Below, in pieces: positions 16,733-24,236 of a DNA stretch of 64,000 bases. The stretch lies in contig CALKHP010000015.1 in NCBI GenBank assembly GCA_937988775.1, positions 62,001 to 126,000 on the forward strand, in the 5' to 3' direction. Below the pieces are notes generated by a model that did not search any database, was not told the DNA's origin, and was given only the letters and a program-made list of their open reading frames with translations. This stretch comes from an uncultured Alphaproteobacteria bacterium. Lineage in GTDB: Bacteria; Pseudomonadota; Alphaproteobacteria; Rhizobiales; Beijerinckiaceae. Position 1 is the first letter of the stretch. Every line of letters begins with the position of its first letter. The position numbers and the translations under genes were made by a program.

Positions 16733-17331
16733 TCGACGAGATCCGTGCCTGCCGGGTATGCCGCGATGCGCCGCGCTACGGCGCGCCCCTGCCGCATGAG
16801 CCGCGCCCGGTCATCCAGGTGTCCGGCACGGCGCGGCTGTGCATTGCCGGGCAGGCGCCGGGCACGCGCGTGCACGCCTCGGGGCGGCCGTTCACCGATC
16901 CCTCCGGCGTCAGGCTGCGCGCCTGGCTCGGGCTGGACGAGGAAACCTTCTACGATCCGGCCAAGGTCGCCATCATCCCGATGGGCTTCTGCTTTCCGGG
17001 GCTCGATGGCAAGGGCGGCGACCTGCCGCCACGGCGCGAATGCGCCGAACTCTGGCATGCGCGCCTGTTCGCGCAATTGCCGCGCATCGAACTGATGCTG
17101 CTGATCGGGCAATATGCCCAGCGCTGGCATCTTGGCCGCAAGGCGGTCGCCGGCGGCCTGACCGAGACGGTCGAGCACTGGCGCCTGTATTACCGCGACG
17201 GCGCGCCGCGCCGCATGGTGCCGCTGCCGCACCCGTCATGGCGCAACAATGCCTGGCTGAAGCGGAACCCGTGGTTCGAGACGGAGTTGCTGCCGGTGCT
17301 GCGCGAAGATGTGGCGAGGCTGGTCGGGTAG
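16699..17331 (+). CDS. Uracil-DNA glycosylase family protein
   Basis: Member of the uracil-DNA glycosylase superfamily, 210 residues, a likely base-excision repair enzyme. Motif I corresponds to CIAGQAPGTRVHASGRPFTDPSG near residues 49-70, and motif II to PLPHPSWRNN near 175-184, where the His-Pro-Ser is the usual catalytic-site loop. The N-terminal CRVCRD has two Cys but the full four-Cys Fe-S set of family 4 UDGs is not seen, so it belongs to the UDG-like branch without cluster. ATG 16699 overlaps the upstream gene by 34 bp; an in-frame TTG at 16729 would avoid most of this. Enzymatic activity is not proven. Confidence 0.85.
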   Translation: MDLPGTSLDALIDEIRACRVCRDAPRYGAPLPHEPRPVIQVSGTARLCIAGQAPGTRVHASGRPFTDPSGVRLRAWLGLDEETFYDPAKVAIIPMGFCFPGLDGKGGDLPPRRECAELWHARLFAQLPRIELMLLIGQYAQRWHLGRKAVAGGLTETVEHWRLYYRDGAPRRMVPLPHPSWRNNAWLKRNPWFETELLPVLREDVARLVG

Positions 17332-17337
17332 GGCCGC

Positions 17338-17525
17338 TGTCATTCCCGCGCAGGCGGGAATCCGGAAATATCAAGGAAACCGCCCCTGGATTCCCGACCG
17401 CGCTGGCGCGCGTCGGGAATGACACTCACAAAACCGTCTTGTGCCGGGCTTGACCCGGCACCCAGCCGCGACCGCCGCGCTCCATCCACCGCGCTCCTGG
17501 GCCCCGGCTCAAGGCCGGGGCAAGA
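17338..17525. repeat. Intergenic cluster of family B and C palindromes
   Basis: The convergent gap between the UDG-like and dehydrogenase genes holds two opposed family B copies: CATTCCCGCGCAGGCGGGAATCC (17341-17363), and GATTCCCGACCGCGCTGGCG with CGTCGGGAATGACA (about 17389-17424). Two family C palindromes follow: GTGCCGGG-cttga-CCCGGCAC near 17441-17462, and CCCCGGCTC-aag-GCCGGGG near 17502-17521. No gene is seen. Confidence 0.7.
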
Positions 17526-17557
17526 GTGTGCTTGGAAGGGCGTGCTCGGAAAGTGGT

Positions 17558-18424
17558 TTACTTCCCCAGCCGGGCGAGCAGGGCGGAGGTGTCCCAGCGG
17601 CTGCCGCCGAGCTTCTGCACGTCGCTGTAGAACTGGTCGACCAGCGCCGTCACCGGCAGGCTCGCCTTGTTGCGGCGGGCTTCTTCCAGCGCGATGCCGA
17701 GGTCCTTGCGCATCCAGTCGATGGCGAAGCCGAAATCGTACTTGCCCTGGTTCATGGTCTTGCCGCGGTTCTCCATCTGCCACGACCCGGCGGCGCCCTT
17801 GGAGATCACGTCGATGACCGCGTCGATGTCGAGCCCGGCCTTCTTGCCGAAATGAATGCCCTCGGCGAGGCCCTGCACCAGCCCGGCGATGCAGATCTGG
17901 TTGATCATCTTGGTGAGCTGGCCCGAGCCCGAAGCCCCGAGCAGCCGGCACGAGCGGGCGAAGCTCATGATCACCGGCTCGGCCTTGGCGTAGGGCGCGG
18001 CATCGCCGCCGCACATCACCGTCAGCACGCCGTTCTCGGCGCCGGCCTGGCCGCCGGAAACCGGCGCATCGATGAAGGAGAAGCCGGCCTTGCCGGCGGC
18101 TTCGTGCAGTTCGCGCGCCACATTGGCGCTCGCCGTGGTGTTGTCGATGAAGATCGCGCCCTTTTCCATGCCGGCGAAGGCGCCGTCGGCGCCCAGCGTC
18201 ACCGAGCGCAGGTCGTCATCGTTGCCGACGCAGCAGAACACGAATTCCTGGCCCTTGGCCGCCTCGCGCGGCGTGGGCGCGGCCTTGCCGCCATTCTCGG
18301 AGGCCCATTTATCCGCCTTGGCGCCGTTGCGATTATAGACCGTGACCTCGTGGCCCTTGGTCTTGAGATGCCGGGCCATCGGGTAGCCCATGACTCCCAG
18401 ACCGATGAAAGCAACCTTCGCCAT
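17558..18424 (-). CDS. NAD(P)-dependent beta-hydroxyacid dehydrogenase (3-hydroxyisobutyrate dehydrogenase family)
   Basis: Cytosolic oxidoreductase of the 3-hydroxyisobutyrate/tartronate-semialdehyde reductase family, 288 residues. The Rossmann motif FIGLGVMGYPMARHL is at residues 5-19, the substrate loop FIDAPVSGGQAGAENG near 121, and the catalytic Lys is in GQLTKMINQ near 170. ATG 18424 has an AGGGAG about 8 nt upstream; the longer frame to 18622 is rejected because MAKVAFIG is the family start. The exact hydroxyacid is unknown. It is divergent from the TakP-like TRAP binding protein (254-bp gap), which could deliver a related 2-oxo or hydroxy acid, but this link is only inferred. Confidence 0.9.
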   Translation of the reverse strand: MAKVAFIGLGVMGYPMARHLKTKGHEVTVYNRNGAKADKWASENGGKAAPTPREAAKGQEFVFCCVGNDDDLRSVTLGADGAFAGMEKGAIFIDNTTASANVARELHEAAGKAGFSFIDAPVSGGQAGAENGVLTVMCGGDAAPYAKAEPVIMSFARSCRLLGASGSGQLTKMINQICIAGLVQGLAEGIHFGKKAGLDIDAVIDVISKGAAGSWQMENRGKTMNQGKYDFGFAIDWMRKDLGIALEEARRNKASLPVTALVDQFYSDVQKLGGSRWDTSALLARLGK

Positions 18425-18678
18425 TGCGGAATTCTCCCTGCTTGTCCGACAACTGAACCTGTCAATCGTCGTGCATAGCGGATCGGTGGGCCATGCGCAA
18501 AGCCAACAGATGGGCGGGCGCGATTCGCATGGTGAGAATCGACCAAAGATGCAGGCGCAGCCGGCTTCACAGCGGCAAAACGGCATGCGATCAATGCGCA
18601 GGCGGCACGCGATGCCGTGCAATGTATCGCCGCTCGGGGCACAAGGGCGCGCGATCCTGACAACAGAGGAACGCCAGG

Positions 18679-19767
18679 ATGAAACGCCGTCAATTTATCA
18701 AGAGCGCCGCACTCGCTGCCGCTGGCTCCGCCATCGCCGCACCGGCCATCGCCCAATCCTCGCCCGAGATCAAATGGCGCATGGCGTCGAGCTTTCCGAA
18801 ATCGCTCGACACCATCTATGCCGGCGGCGAGGTCATGGCGAAGATGGTCGCCGAACTGACCGACAACAAGTTCCAGATCCAGGTCTTCGCCGGCGGCGAA
18901 CTGGTGCCCGGCCTGCAGGCGCTCGACGCCGCGCAGAACGGCACGGTCGAGGCGGCCCACACCGTGTCGTATTACTATGTCGGCAAGGACCCGACCTTCG
19001 CCATCGCCTCCTCGGTGCCGTTCGGCCTGAACGCCCGCATGCAGAACGCCTGGCTGTTCCAGGCCGGCGGCAACGAGCTCTTCAACGAGTTCTACAAGAA
19101 ATACAACGTCTACGGCACGCCGTGCGGCAATACCGGCACCCAGATGGGCGGCTGGTTCCGCAAGGAGATCAAGACCGTCGACGACCTCAAGGGCCTCAAG
19201 ATGCGCATCGGCGGCATTGCCGGCCAGGTGTTGCAGAAGGTCGGCGTCGTGCCGCAGCAGCTCGCCGGCGGCGACATCTACCCGGCGCTGGAGAAGGGCA
19301 CCATCGACGCGGCCGAGTGGGTCGGCCCCTATGACGACGAGAAGCTCGGCTTCAACAAGGTGGCGCCGTATTACTACTATCCCGGCTTCTGGGAAGGCGG
19401 CCCGACGGTGCACGCCTATTTCAACCTCGACAAGTGGAACGCCCTGCCGAAGCACTATCAGTCGGCGCTGATCGCCGCCTCGACCTATTCCAACACCATC
19501 ATGGGCGCGCGCTACGACGTGGTGAACACGCCGGCGTTGAAGCGCCTCGTGGCGGCGGGCGCCCAGCTTCGCCCGTTCTCGGTCGAGATCATGGATGCCT
19601 GCCAGAAGGCGTCCAACGAGCTCTACAGCGAGATCAGCGCCACGAACCCCACCTTCAAGAAGGCGATCGAATCGATGATCGCCTTCCGCAACGATGAATA
19701 CCTGTGGTGGCAGGTCGCCGAGTACACGTTCGACTCCTACATGATCCGTTCGCGCGCGCGCGGCTGA
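18679..19767 (+). CDS. TRAP transporter substrate-binding protein, DctP/TakP-like
   Basis: Periplasmic solute-binding subunit of a TRAP transporter, 362 residues. The start MKRRQFIK is a twin-arginine (Tat) type signal, with cleavage near APAIAQ. The sequence follows the alpha-keto-acid binder TakP closely in many places: SFPKSLDTIY, ELVPGLQALDAAQNGTVE, NTGTQMGGWFRKEI, LKMRIGGIAG (ligand Arg), and the run AEWVGPYDDEKLGF, so a 2-oxo acid such as pyruvate is a reasonable ligand. A GAGGAACGCCAGG precedes the ATG. A strong terminator follows at 19789-19819, so it is monocistronic. The nearest permease genes (dctQM, 22268-24950) are on the other strand. Confidence 0.92.
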   Translation: MKRRQFIKSAALAAAGSAIAAPAIAQSSPEIKWRMASSFPKSLDTIYAGGEVMAKMVAELTDNKFQIQVFAGGELVPGLQALDAAQNGTVEAAHTVSYYYVGKDPTFAIASSVPFGLNARMQNAWLFQAGGNELFNEFYKKYNVYGTPCGNTGTQMGGWFRKEIKTVDDLKGLKMRIGGIAGQVLQKVGVVPQQLAGGDIYPALEKGTIDAAEWVGPYDDEKLGFNKVAPYYYYPGFWEGGPTVHAYFNLDKWNALPKHYQSALIAASTYSNTIMGARYDVVNTPALKRLVAAGAQLRPFSVEIMDACQKASNELYSEISATNPTFKKAIESMIAFRNDEYLWWQVAEYTFDSYMIRSRARG

Positions 19768-19788
19768 TCGCCGGGAACCTATACCGGG

Positions 19789-19819
19789 AAAAGGCCGTGC
19801 GATCCGCGCGGCCTTTTTT
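19789..19819 (+). terminator. Rho-independent terminator after the TRAP binding protein gene
   Basis: A perfect 9-bp stem AAAAGGCCG/CGGCCTTTT (19789-19797 with 19809-19817) with an 11-nt loop ends in a run of six T residues. It lies 21 bp after the stop codon of the binding protein and 10 bp before the crcB promoter. Confidence 0.85.
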
Positions 19820-19828
19820 CTTTCGCGG

Positions 19829-19856
19829 TTGAATAACGCCGCCTTCGGCCTAAAAT
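19829..19856 (+). promoter_or_regulatory. Sigma-70-type promoter of the fluoride riboswitch-crcB unit
   Basis: TTGAAT at 19829-19834 and TAAAAT at 19851-19856 are separated by 16 bp. Transcription would start about 7 nt later, at or just before the 5' edge of the fluoride aptamer at 19866, so the two features support each other. Confidence 0.6.
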
Positions 19857-19865
19857 GGCCCGCGA

Positions 19866-19917
19866 TGGCGATGGGGCTCGCCGATAACCGCCTGACAAGG
19901 CTGATAGCTCCTGCCGC
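19866..19917 (+). promoter_or_regulatory. Fluoride riboswitch (crcB motif RNA)
   Basis: The segment has the order and spacing of the crcB aptamer: GGCGATGGGGCTCGCC, then GATAACC, then a GCC-TGACAA-GGC hairpin, then CTGATAGCTCCTGCC. GGCG/CGCC (19867-19870 with 19879-19882) make the first stem. The loop GGGGCT can pair with the later AGCTCC (one G-U), which is the defining pseudoknot. It sits about 95 nt upstream of the crcB start, and crcB exports fluoride. The expression platform downstream is not clear; a GCGAG/CTCGC hairpin follows directly. Confidence 0.85.
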
Positions 19918-20012
19918 GAGAGCGTGGAAAGCGCTCGCCGTGCGCAGGGGTGTGGCAAAACCTGCTCGCAGCGTGCGCTTGCCGTGCCGATCCAGTGAGG
20001 AAAGGGCAAGCG

Positions 20013-20399
20013 ATGTTGGCTGTGTTGTTGGTTTTTCTGGGCGCCGGCCTTGGCGGCGCGTTGCGCCATGGCGTCAATATCGGCGCTGCGCGGCTGTTGG
20101 GCGCCGGTTTCCCGTGGGGCACGCTGACGGTCAATGTGGTCGGCTCGCTGGCCATGGGGCTGCTCGCGGCGTGGTTCGGCCTGCGCAGCGGTTCGTCGCA
20201 GCACATGCGGCTGTTCCTCACCACCGGCATTCTCGGCGGCTTCACGACATTCTCGACCTTCTCGCTCGATAGCGTGGTGCTCTACGAGCGCGGCGAGGGC
20301 GGCGTGGCGCTGCTGTATATACTGGCGAGCCTGCTGTTGTCGGTGGCGGCGTTATTCGCCGGGCTCTATGTCGTGCGCATGGTCTCGGCCGGCCAGTGA
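20013..20399 (+). CDS. crcB: Fluoride efflux channel CrcB (Fluc)
   Basis: Small membrane fluoride channel that lowers cytoplasmic fluoride, 128 residues, working as an antiparallel dimer. The family motifs are GGALRHGVN near residue 12, GTLTVNVVGSLAMG near 33 (the conserved Asn), and the pore segment TTGILGGFTTFSTFS near 70-85, where the phenylalanines line the fluoride path and the TTFS backbone holds the central sodium. Four helices are evident. ATG 20013 is preferred (AGGAAAGGG upstream), since the longer frame to 19950 adds unconserved residues. A fluoride riboswitch lies ahead, so expression should rise with fluoride. Confidence 0.95.
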   Translation: MLAVLLVFLGAGLGGALRHGVNIGAARLLGAGFPWGTLTVNVVGSLAMGLLAAWFGLRSGSSQHMRLFLTTGILGGFTTFSTFSLDSVVLYERGEGGVALLYILASLLLSVAALFAGLYVVRMVSAGQ

Positions 20400-20500
20400 A
20401 CGCCGGCCGCGCCGGTGCCGTGCCGGTGCCTCTTGCGAAATCCCGCCAGCTATACCACTCTCTATGGGACCGTGGCGCAGCACGGGTTTGCTGATGCGAC

Positions 20501-20554
20501 GGTCTGATTCCCTGCAGACCCAAAAACGCGACCGCCCGGAACTCCCGGAGGGCG
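20501..20554 (+). promoter_or_regulatory. Two small hairpins in the greA leader
   Basis: Upstream of greA, GGTCTG/CAGACC (20501-20506 with 20515-20520) and CGCCC/GGGCG (20533-20537 with 20550-20554) can each fold. The second is followed by GAAAGTTTG rather than a T run, so a leader regulation role is only possible, not established. Confidence 0.3.
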
Positions 20555-20583
20555 CCGAAAGTTTGTGAGAACGAGATAGAGCA

Positions 20584-21057
20584 ATGGACAAGATCCCGAT
20601 GACGGCCAAGGGCTTTGCCAGCCTTGAGACCGAACTGAAATTCCGCCAGCAGGAGGAGAGACCGCGCATCATCGCGGCGATCCAGGAGGCGCGCGCGCAT
20701 GGCGATCTGTCCGAGAACGCGGAATACGCGGCTGCCAAGGAAGCGCAGTCGATGAACGAGGGCCGCATTGCCGAGCTCGAGGACAAGATCACGCGCGCCG
20801 AGATCATCGATGTCGCGAAACTGACCGGCAGCACGATCAAGTTCGGCGCGACGGTGAAGCTCGTCGACGAGGATACCGAGGAACACAAGACCTACCAGAT
20901 CGTTGGTGATGTGGAGGCCGATGTGAAACTGGGCCGTGTCTCGCTGTCCTCGCCCATCGCCCGCGCCCTGATCGGCCGGACGGTCGGCGATCGGGTCGAG
21001 GTGAACACGCCCGGTGGAGGCAAGAGCTATGAAGTGGTGGATGTCGCCTTCGTTTAA
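20584..21057 (+). CDS. greA: Transcription elongation factor GreA
   Basis: Stimulates the RNA-cleavage activity of backtracked RNA polymerase, 157 residues, the usual length. The N-terminal coiled coil (1-75) ends at its tip with the acidic sequence GDLSENAEYAAAK near residue 41-53, where Asp and Glu reach the polymerase active site. The FKBP-like C-domain runs from about 80 to 157, with LVDEDTEEHKTYQIVG and SPIARALIGRTVGD. MDKIPMTAKGFASLE is the standard start. It overlaps the next gene by 29 bp. Confidence 0.97.
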   Translation: MDKIPMTAKGFASLETELKFRQQEERPRIIAAIQEARAHGDLSENAEYAAAKEAQSMNEGRIAELEDKITRAEIIDVAKLTGSTIKFGATVKLVDEDTEEHKTYQIVGDVEADVKLGRVSLSSPIARALIGRTVGDRVEVNTPGGGKSYEVVDVAFV

Positions 21058-21505
21058 GATCGCGCTGGGGGCAGCGGCACTCGCCGTTGCCACCCCGGCG
21101 CTTGCCCAGACGCATTATTCCGGCATCTCGGTCGATGCCCGGCGCATCGCGGCCGATGACGGCGCGGCCGTGGCGCGCAATCTGTCGCGTTTCATGCGCG
21201 CCGACCTGCAACAGTCGTTCGGCGACCTGCTGACGCGCGACCGCAACGCGCCGAGCCTTGTCGTGCGCCTCACCGGCCTCAAGACGCCGCCGCTGCCGGA
21301 CCGGAGCGACACGTCGGATTTCATGCAGGGCGAGGCGCTGGTCGTCAGTCCGGGCGGCCATATCCTGGCGCGCCACCCGATGCAGGCCTCGATCAGCGCC
21401 AGCTATAGCGGCGCCTGGTACCTGCCCAACAATGAGCGCCTGCGCCTGCAGAACCTGAGCCGGAGCTATGTGTTCTGGCTGCGCCGCGAGGTCGCCGGAC
21501 GCTGA
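21029..21505 (+). CDS. Putative secreted protein, function unknown
   Basis: Exported protein of 158 residues. The signal region MSPSFKIALGAAALAVATPALAQ is clear, with cleavage likely after ALA-Q. The mature part (HYSGISVDARRIAADDG, SFGDLLTRDRNAPSLVVRLTG, SGGHI-like VVSPGGHIL) does not match a family I recognise, but its Ala/Arg-rich helix-strand pattern looks like a small periplasmic or outer-membrane associated domain. Three starts are possible: 21029 (GGAGG 9 nt upstream), 21041 (which begins exactly at the signal peptide), and GTG 21014. All overlap the 3' end of greA, so translation is likely coupled. Confidence 0.75.
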   Translation: MKWWMSPSFKIALGAAALAVATPALAQTHYSGISVDARRIAADDGAAVARNLSRFMRADLQQSFGDLLTRDRNAPSLVVRLTGLKTPPLPDRSDTSDFMQGEALVVSPGGHILARHPMQASISASYSGAWYLPNNERLRLQNLSRSYVFWLRREVAGR

Positions 21506-21519
21506 ACGCCCGCTCCCGC

Positions 21520-21906
21520 TTACCGGCTCGCGAGCGCGCCGCCGGAGAGAACCTGCACGCTGACCGGTGCGACGCCCGAATGGATCATGCCGATATGCTT
21601 GGCGGCGCCGCGCGACAGGTCGACGACGCGGCCGCGCTTGAAGGGGCCGCGATCGTTGACGCGCACGATGACGCTGCGTCCAGTGTTCTTATGCGTCACC
21701 TTGATGCGCGTGCCGCAGGGCAGGGTGCGGTGCGCGGCGGTCATGGCGGCCGGGTTCATCTTCTCGCCGCAGGCGGTGCGGCTGTGCAGCGCGTACCACG
21801 AGGCGAGGCCGGACTGGGCCGCGGCCGGGGCGATGCCGGCAATGGCCGACATGGCGAGAGCGGACATGGCAAGCCCGGTGGATGCGATGAACGTGCTGGT
21901 TTTCAT
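21520..21906 (-). CDS. Septal ring lytic transglycosylase RlpA-family protein
   Basis: Double-psi beta-barrel (DPBB) RlpA-like protein, 128 residues, exported by a Sec signal ending in GIAPAAAQS. Members act on naked glycan strands in the cell wall, often at the division site. The domain includes GLASWYALHSRTACGEKMNP near 33, AAHRTLPCGTRIKVTH near 58, and the signature RVNDRGPFKRGRVVDLSRGAAKHIGM near 82, which holds the catalytic Asp. Without a SPOR domain it is a short version. Transcribed opposite to greA, it is followed by the 14-bp gap to the secreted-protein gene. Confidence 0.9.
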   Translation of the reverse strand: MKTSTFIASTGLAMSALAMSAIAGIAPAAAQSGLASWYALHSRTACGEKMNPAAMTAAHRTLPCGTRIKVTHKNTGRSVIVRVNDRGPFKRGRVVDLSRGAAKHIGMIHSGVAPVSVQVLSGGALASR

Positions 21907-22267
21907 GAATTATTCTCGTTGTTTGGCGCGTTGACCCGCATGGGTGCGCAAGCCGTCGCGACCGGGCGTTCCGGCGCTCATTGACGGCAAAAAGCCCGAA
22001 CGGCTGGCGCGGCCCGACACCTGGTCGAGCCTGAAAAACACCGTGCCAAATCGACGATTGGAACCCGCTTTCCGTGCCGGTGGCATCTCGATGGAAAGCG
22101 CGCGGGTCCCGCCCGGACAGCGAAGCGGGCGAAAAGCCGTAGAAATGTGACGATTTCCGGGCCGCGGGCCGCGGGGTGGCCGAACGCAATGTCGCAGGCG
22201 GCCGTGCGGCCGCGCGCGGAAGGGCGCTAAACCGGACGCGCCGGCGTGTGCCCGGCAGGCAAACGCT
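21907..22267. other. 361-bp gap between rlpA and dctM with no recognised gene
   Basis: Between the divergent 5' end of rlpA and the 3' end of dctM I see no palindrome family, no clear tRNA and no coding signal I can support. Short open frames exist on both strands but lack ribosome sites and have shadow-like composition. It presumably holds the rlpA promoter. Confidence 0.5.
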
Positions 22268-24208
22268 TCACTGTTTCGGCGGGTTCAGGCCGGGCGGATT
22301 CAGCCCCGGAGGGTTGAGGCCCGGCGGGTTCAAGCCAGGAGGGTTGAGGCCCGGCGGGTTGAAGCCGGGCAGCCCGCCCGGCGCGCCGTCACCGGGTGTG
22401 CCGAAGCCCGGCAGCATCAGGTTCTTCAGCGTATCCTCGACCTTGCTGTTGTCGATCTTCACCTGCTGGCCCTTGTAGACCATGACGATCTGCGGGAACA
22501 GGATGACGATGCCGACCATGATGACCTGGATGACCACGAAGGGAATGGCACCCCAGTAGATCTGGCCGGTCGTCACCGGCTCCATGCGCTTGCCGGTGAT
22601 CTTGTCGGTATAGCGTTCCCTTGGCGCGACGGATCGTAAATAGAACAGCGCGAAACCGAAGGGCGGATGCATGAAGCTGGTCTGCATGTTCACGCTCAGC
22701 ACCACGCCGAACCAGATCAGGTCGATGCCGAGATGCTCGGCGGCGGGGCCGAGCAGCGGAATGACGATGAAGGCGAGCTCGAAGAAATCGAGGAAGAAGG
22801 CGAGCACGAAGATGAAGGCGTTGACGAAGACCAGGAAGCCGGTGCTGCCGCCGGGCAGGCTGACCAGCATCTCCTCGACCCATTTATGGCCGTTGACGCC
22901 GTAGAAGGTCAGCGAGAACACGCGCGCGCCGAGCAGGATGAAGATCACGAAGGCGGACAGTTTGGCCGTCGAGTCGACGGCCTGCCGCGTCAGGTCGAAG
23001 GTCAGCCGCCGCTTGGCGAGCGCGATCAGCATGGCGCCGGCGGCGCCCATGGCGCCGCCCTCCGTCGGCGTGGCGATGCCGATGAAGATCGTTCCGAGCA
23101 CGAGGAAGATCAGGCCGAGCGGCGGCATCAGCACCAGCAGCGTTTCCTGAGCCAGCCGCGACAACAGCTTGAGATCGAACAGCTTGTTGGCGACCGCCAC
23201 GAAATACACCAGCAGGAAGCCGGCCAGCGCCGCCAGGATCGGCTCCGAACCCTTCTGGACGTGGTTGGTGAGTTCGCGTTGCAGGCCGCCGAAGATCGGG
23301 TGCACGTCGGCGATCCGGCTCGCCAGTTCCGAGGATGGATGGTGCAGGATGCCGGCAAGCTGGAACAGCGCGCCGGGGCCGAAGGCGACCAGCACGGCGA
23401 TCACCAGGCAGACGATGAGCGAGGTGGCGCCGCGCCCGAGCGTGCGCGCCTCGACGGGCAGGGCGGGCGCGGCGTTCGGCGCGACGATCGTGATCAGGAA
23501 GATGTAGCCGGCATAGAGGCAGGCCAGGATGATGCCGGGAATGAAGGCGCCGGCATACATGTCGCCGACCGAGCGGCCGAGCTGGTCCGCCATCACGATC
23601 AGCACCAGCGAGGGCGGGATGATCTGCGCCAGGGTGCCGGAGGCGGCGATGACGCCGGAGGCGACGCGCCTGTCATAGCCGTAGCGCAGCATGATCGGCA
23701 GCGAGATCAGCCCCATCGAGATCACGGAAGCTGCCACCACGCCGGTGGTCGCGGCGAGCAGCGCGCCGACGAAGATCACCGCGTAGGCGACGCCGCCGCG
23801 CACTGGCCCGAACAGTTGGCCGATGGTATCGAGCAAATCCTCCGCCATGCCGGAGCGTTCGAGGATCAGCCCCATGAAGGTGAAGAACGGGATCGCCAGC
23901 AGCACGTCGTTGTTCATCGTGCCGTAGATGCGCTCGGGCAGGGCTTGCAGGAACGAGGGCTGGAACAGGCCGAGTTCGATGCCGATTACGGCGTAGATCA
24001 GGCCGTTGGCGGCGAGCGCGAAGGCGACCGGATAGCCAAGCAGCAGCAGGAACACCAGCGATACGAACATCACCGGGGCCATGTAATGCGCCAGCCAGCC
24101 GGAGAAGCTGCTGCCGTCGGCGGCGAGCGCCGGATCGATGCCAGCCATGAAGACGAGAAGCGCCGCGGTGGCGACGAGACACGCCGGGCGGCGGAGCAGG
24201 AGAGTCAT
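22268..24208 (-). CDS. dctM: TRAP transporter large permease subunit (DctM type)
   Basis: Sodium-coupled permease of a TRAP transporter, 646 residues, longer than the ~430-residue standard DctM. It begins with a hydrophobic segment and has many helices; two DctM-like parts are visible, NDVLLAIPFFTFMGLILERSGMA near 100 and PTEGGAMGAAGAMLIALAKRRL near 378. Between them lies an extra region (about 250-340) typical of the TakP-like group. The C-terminal ~40 residues are an NPPGL repeat tail (five full copies and a truncated NPPKQ). It follows the dctQ stop by 28 bp, so the two form an operon. No binding protein is adjacent; the TakP-like proteins at 18679 and 52532 are candidate partners. Confidence 0.9.
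   Translation of the reverse strand: MTLLLRRPACLVATAALLVFMAGIDPALAADGSSFSGWLAHYMAPVMFVSLVFLLLLGYPVAFALAANGLIYAVIGIELGLFQPSFLQALPERIYGTMNNDVLLAIPFFTFMGLILERSGMAEDLLDTIGQLFGPVRGGVAYAVIFVGALLAATTGVVAASVISMGLISLPIMLRYGYDRRVASGVIAASGTLAQIIPPSLVLIVMADQLGRSVGDMYAGAFIPGIILACLYAGYIFLITIVAPNAAPALPVEARTLGRGATSLIVCLVIAVLVAFGPGALFQLAGILHHPSSELASRIADVHPIFGGLQRELTNHVQKGSEPILAALAGFLLVYFVAVANKLFDLKLLSRLAQETLLVLMPPLGLIFLVLGTIFIGIATPTEGGAMGAAGAMLIALAKRRLTFDLTRQAVDSTAKLSAFVIFILLGARVFSLTFYGVNGHKWVEEMLVSLPGGSTGFLVFVNAFIFVLAFFLDFFELAFIVIPLLGPAAEHLGIDLIWFGVVLSVNMQTSFMHPPFGFALFYLRSVAPRERYTDKITGKRMEPVTTGQIYWGAIPFVVIQVIMVGIVILFPQIVMVYKGQQVKIDNSKVEDTLKNLMLPGFGTPGDGAPGGLPGFNPPGLNPPGLNPPGLNPPGLNPPGLNPPKQ
22277..22360 (-). 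repeat. 15-bp tandem repeat encoding the NPPGL tail of DctM
   Basis: Five and a half copies of a 15-bp unit with plus-strand consensus like GGCGGGTTCAGGCCC make up the end of the dctM frame, immediately before its stop. Third-position differences between copies keep the amino acids the same, so the repeat is protein-conserved. Confidence 0.8.
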
Positions 24209-24236
24209 GGCGTGATCCGCTCTTCTTTGGAGGCGT

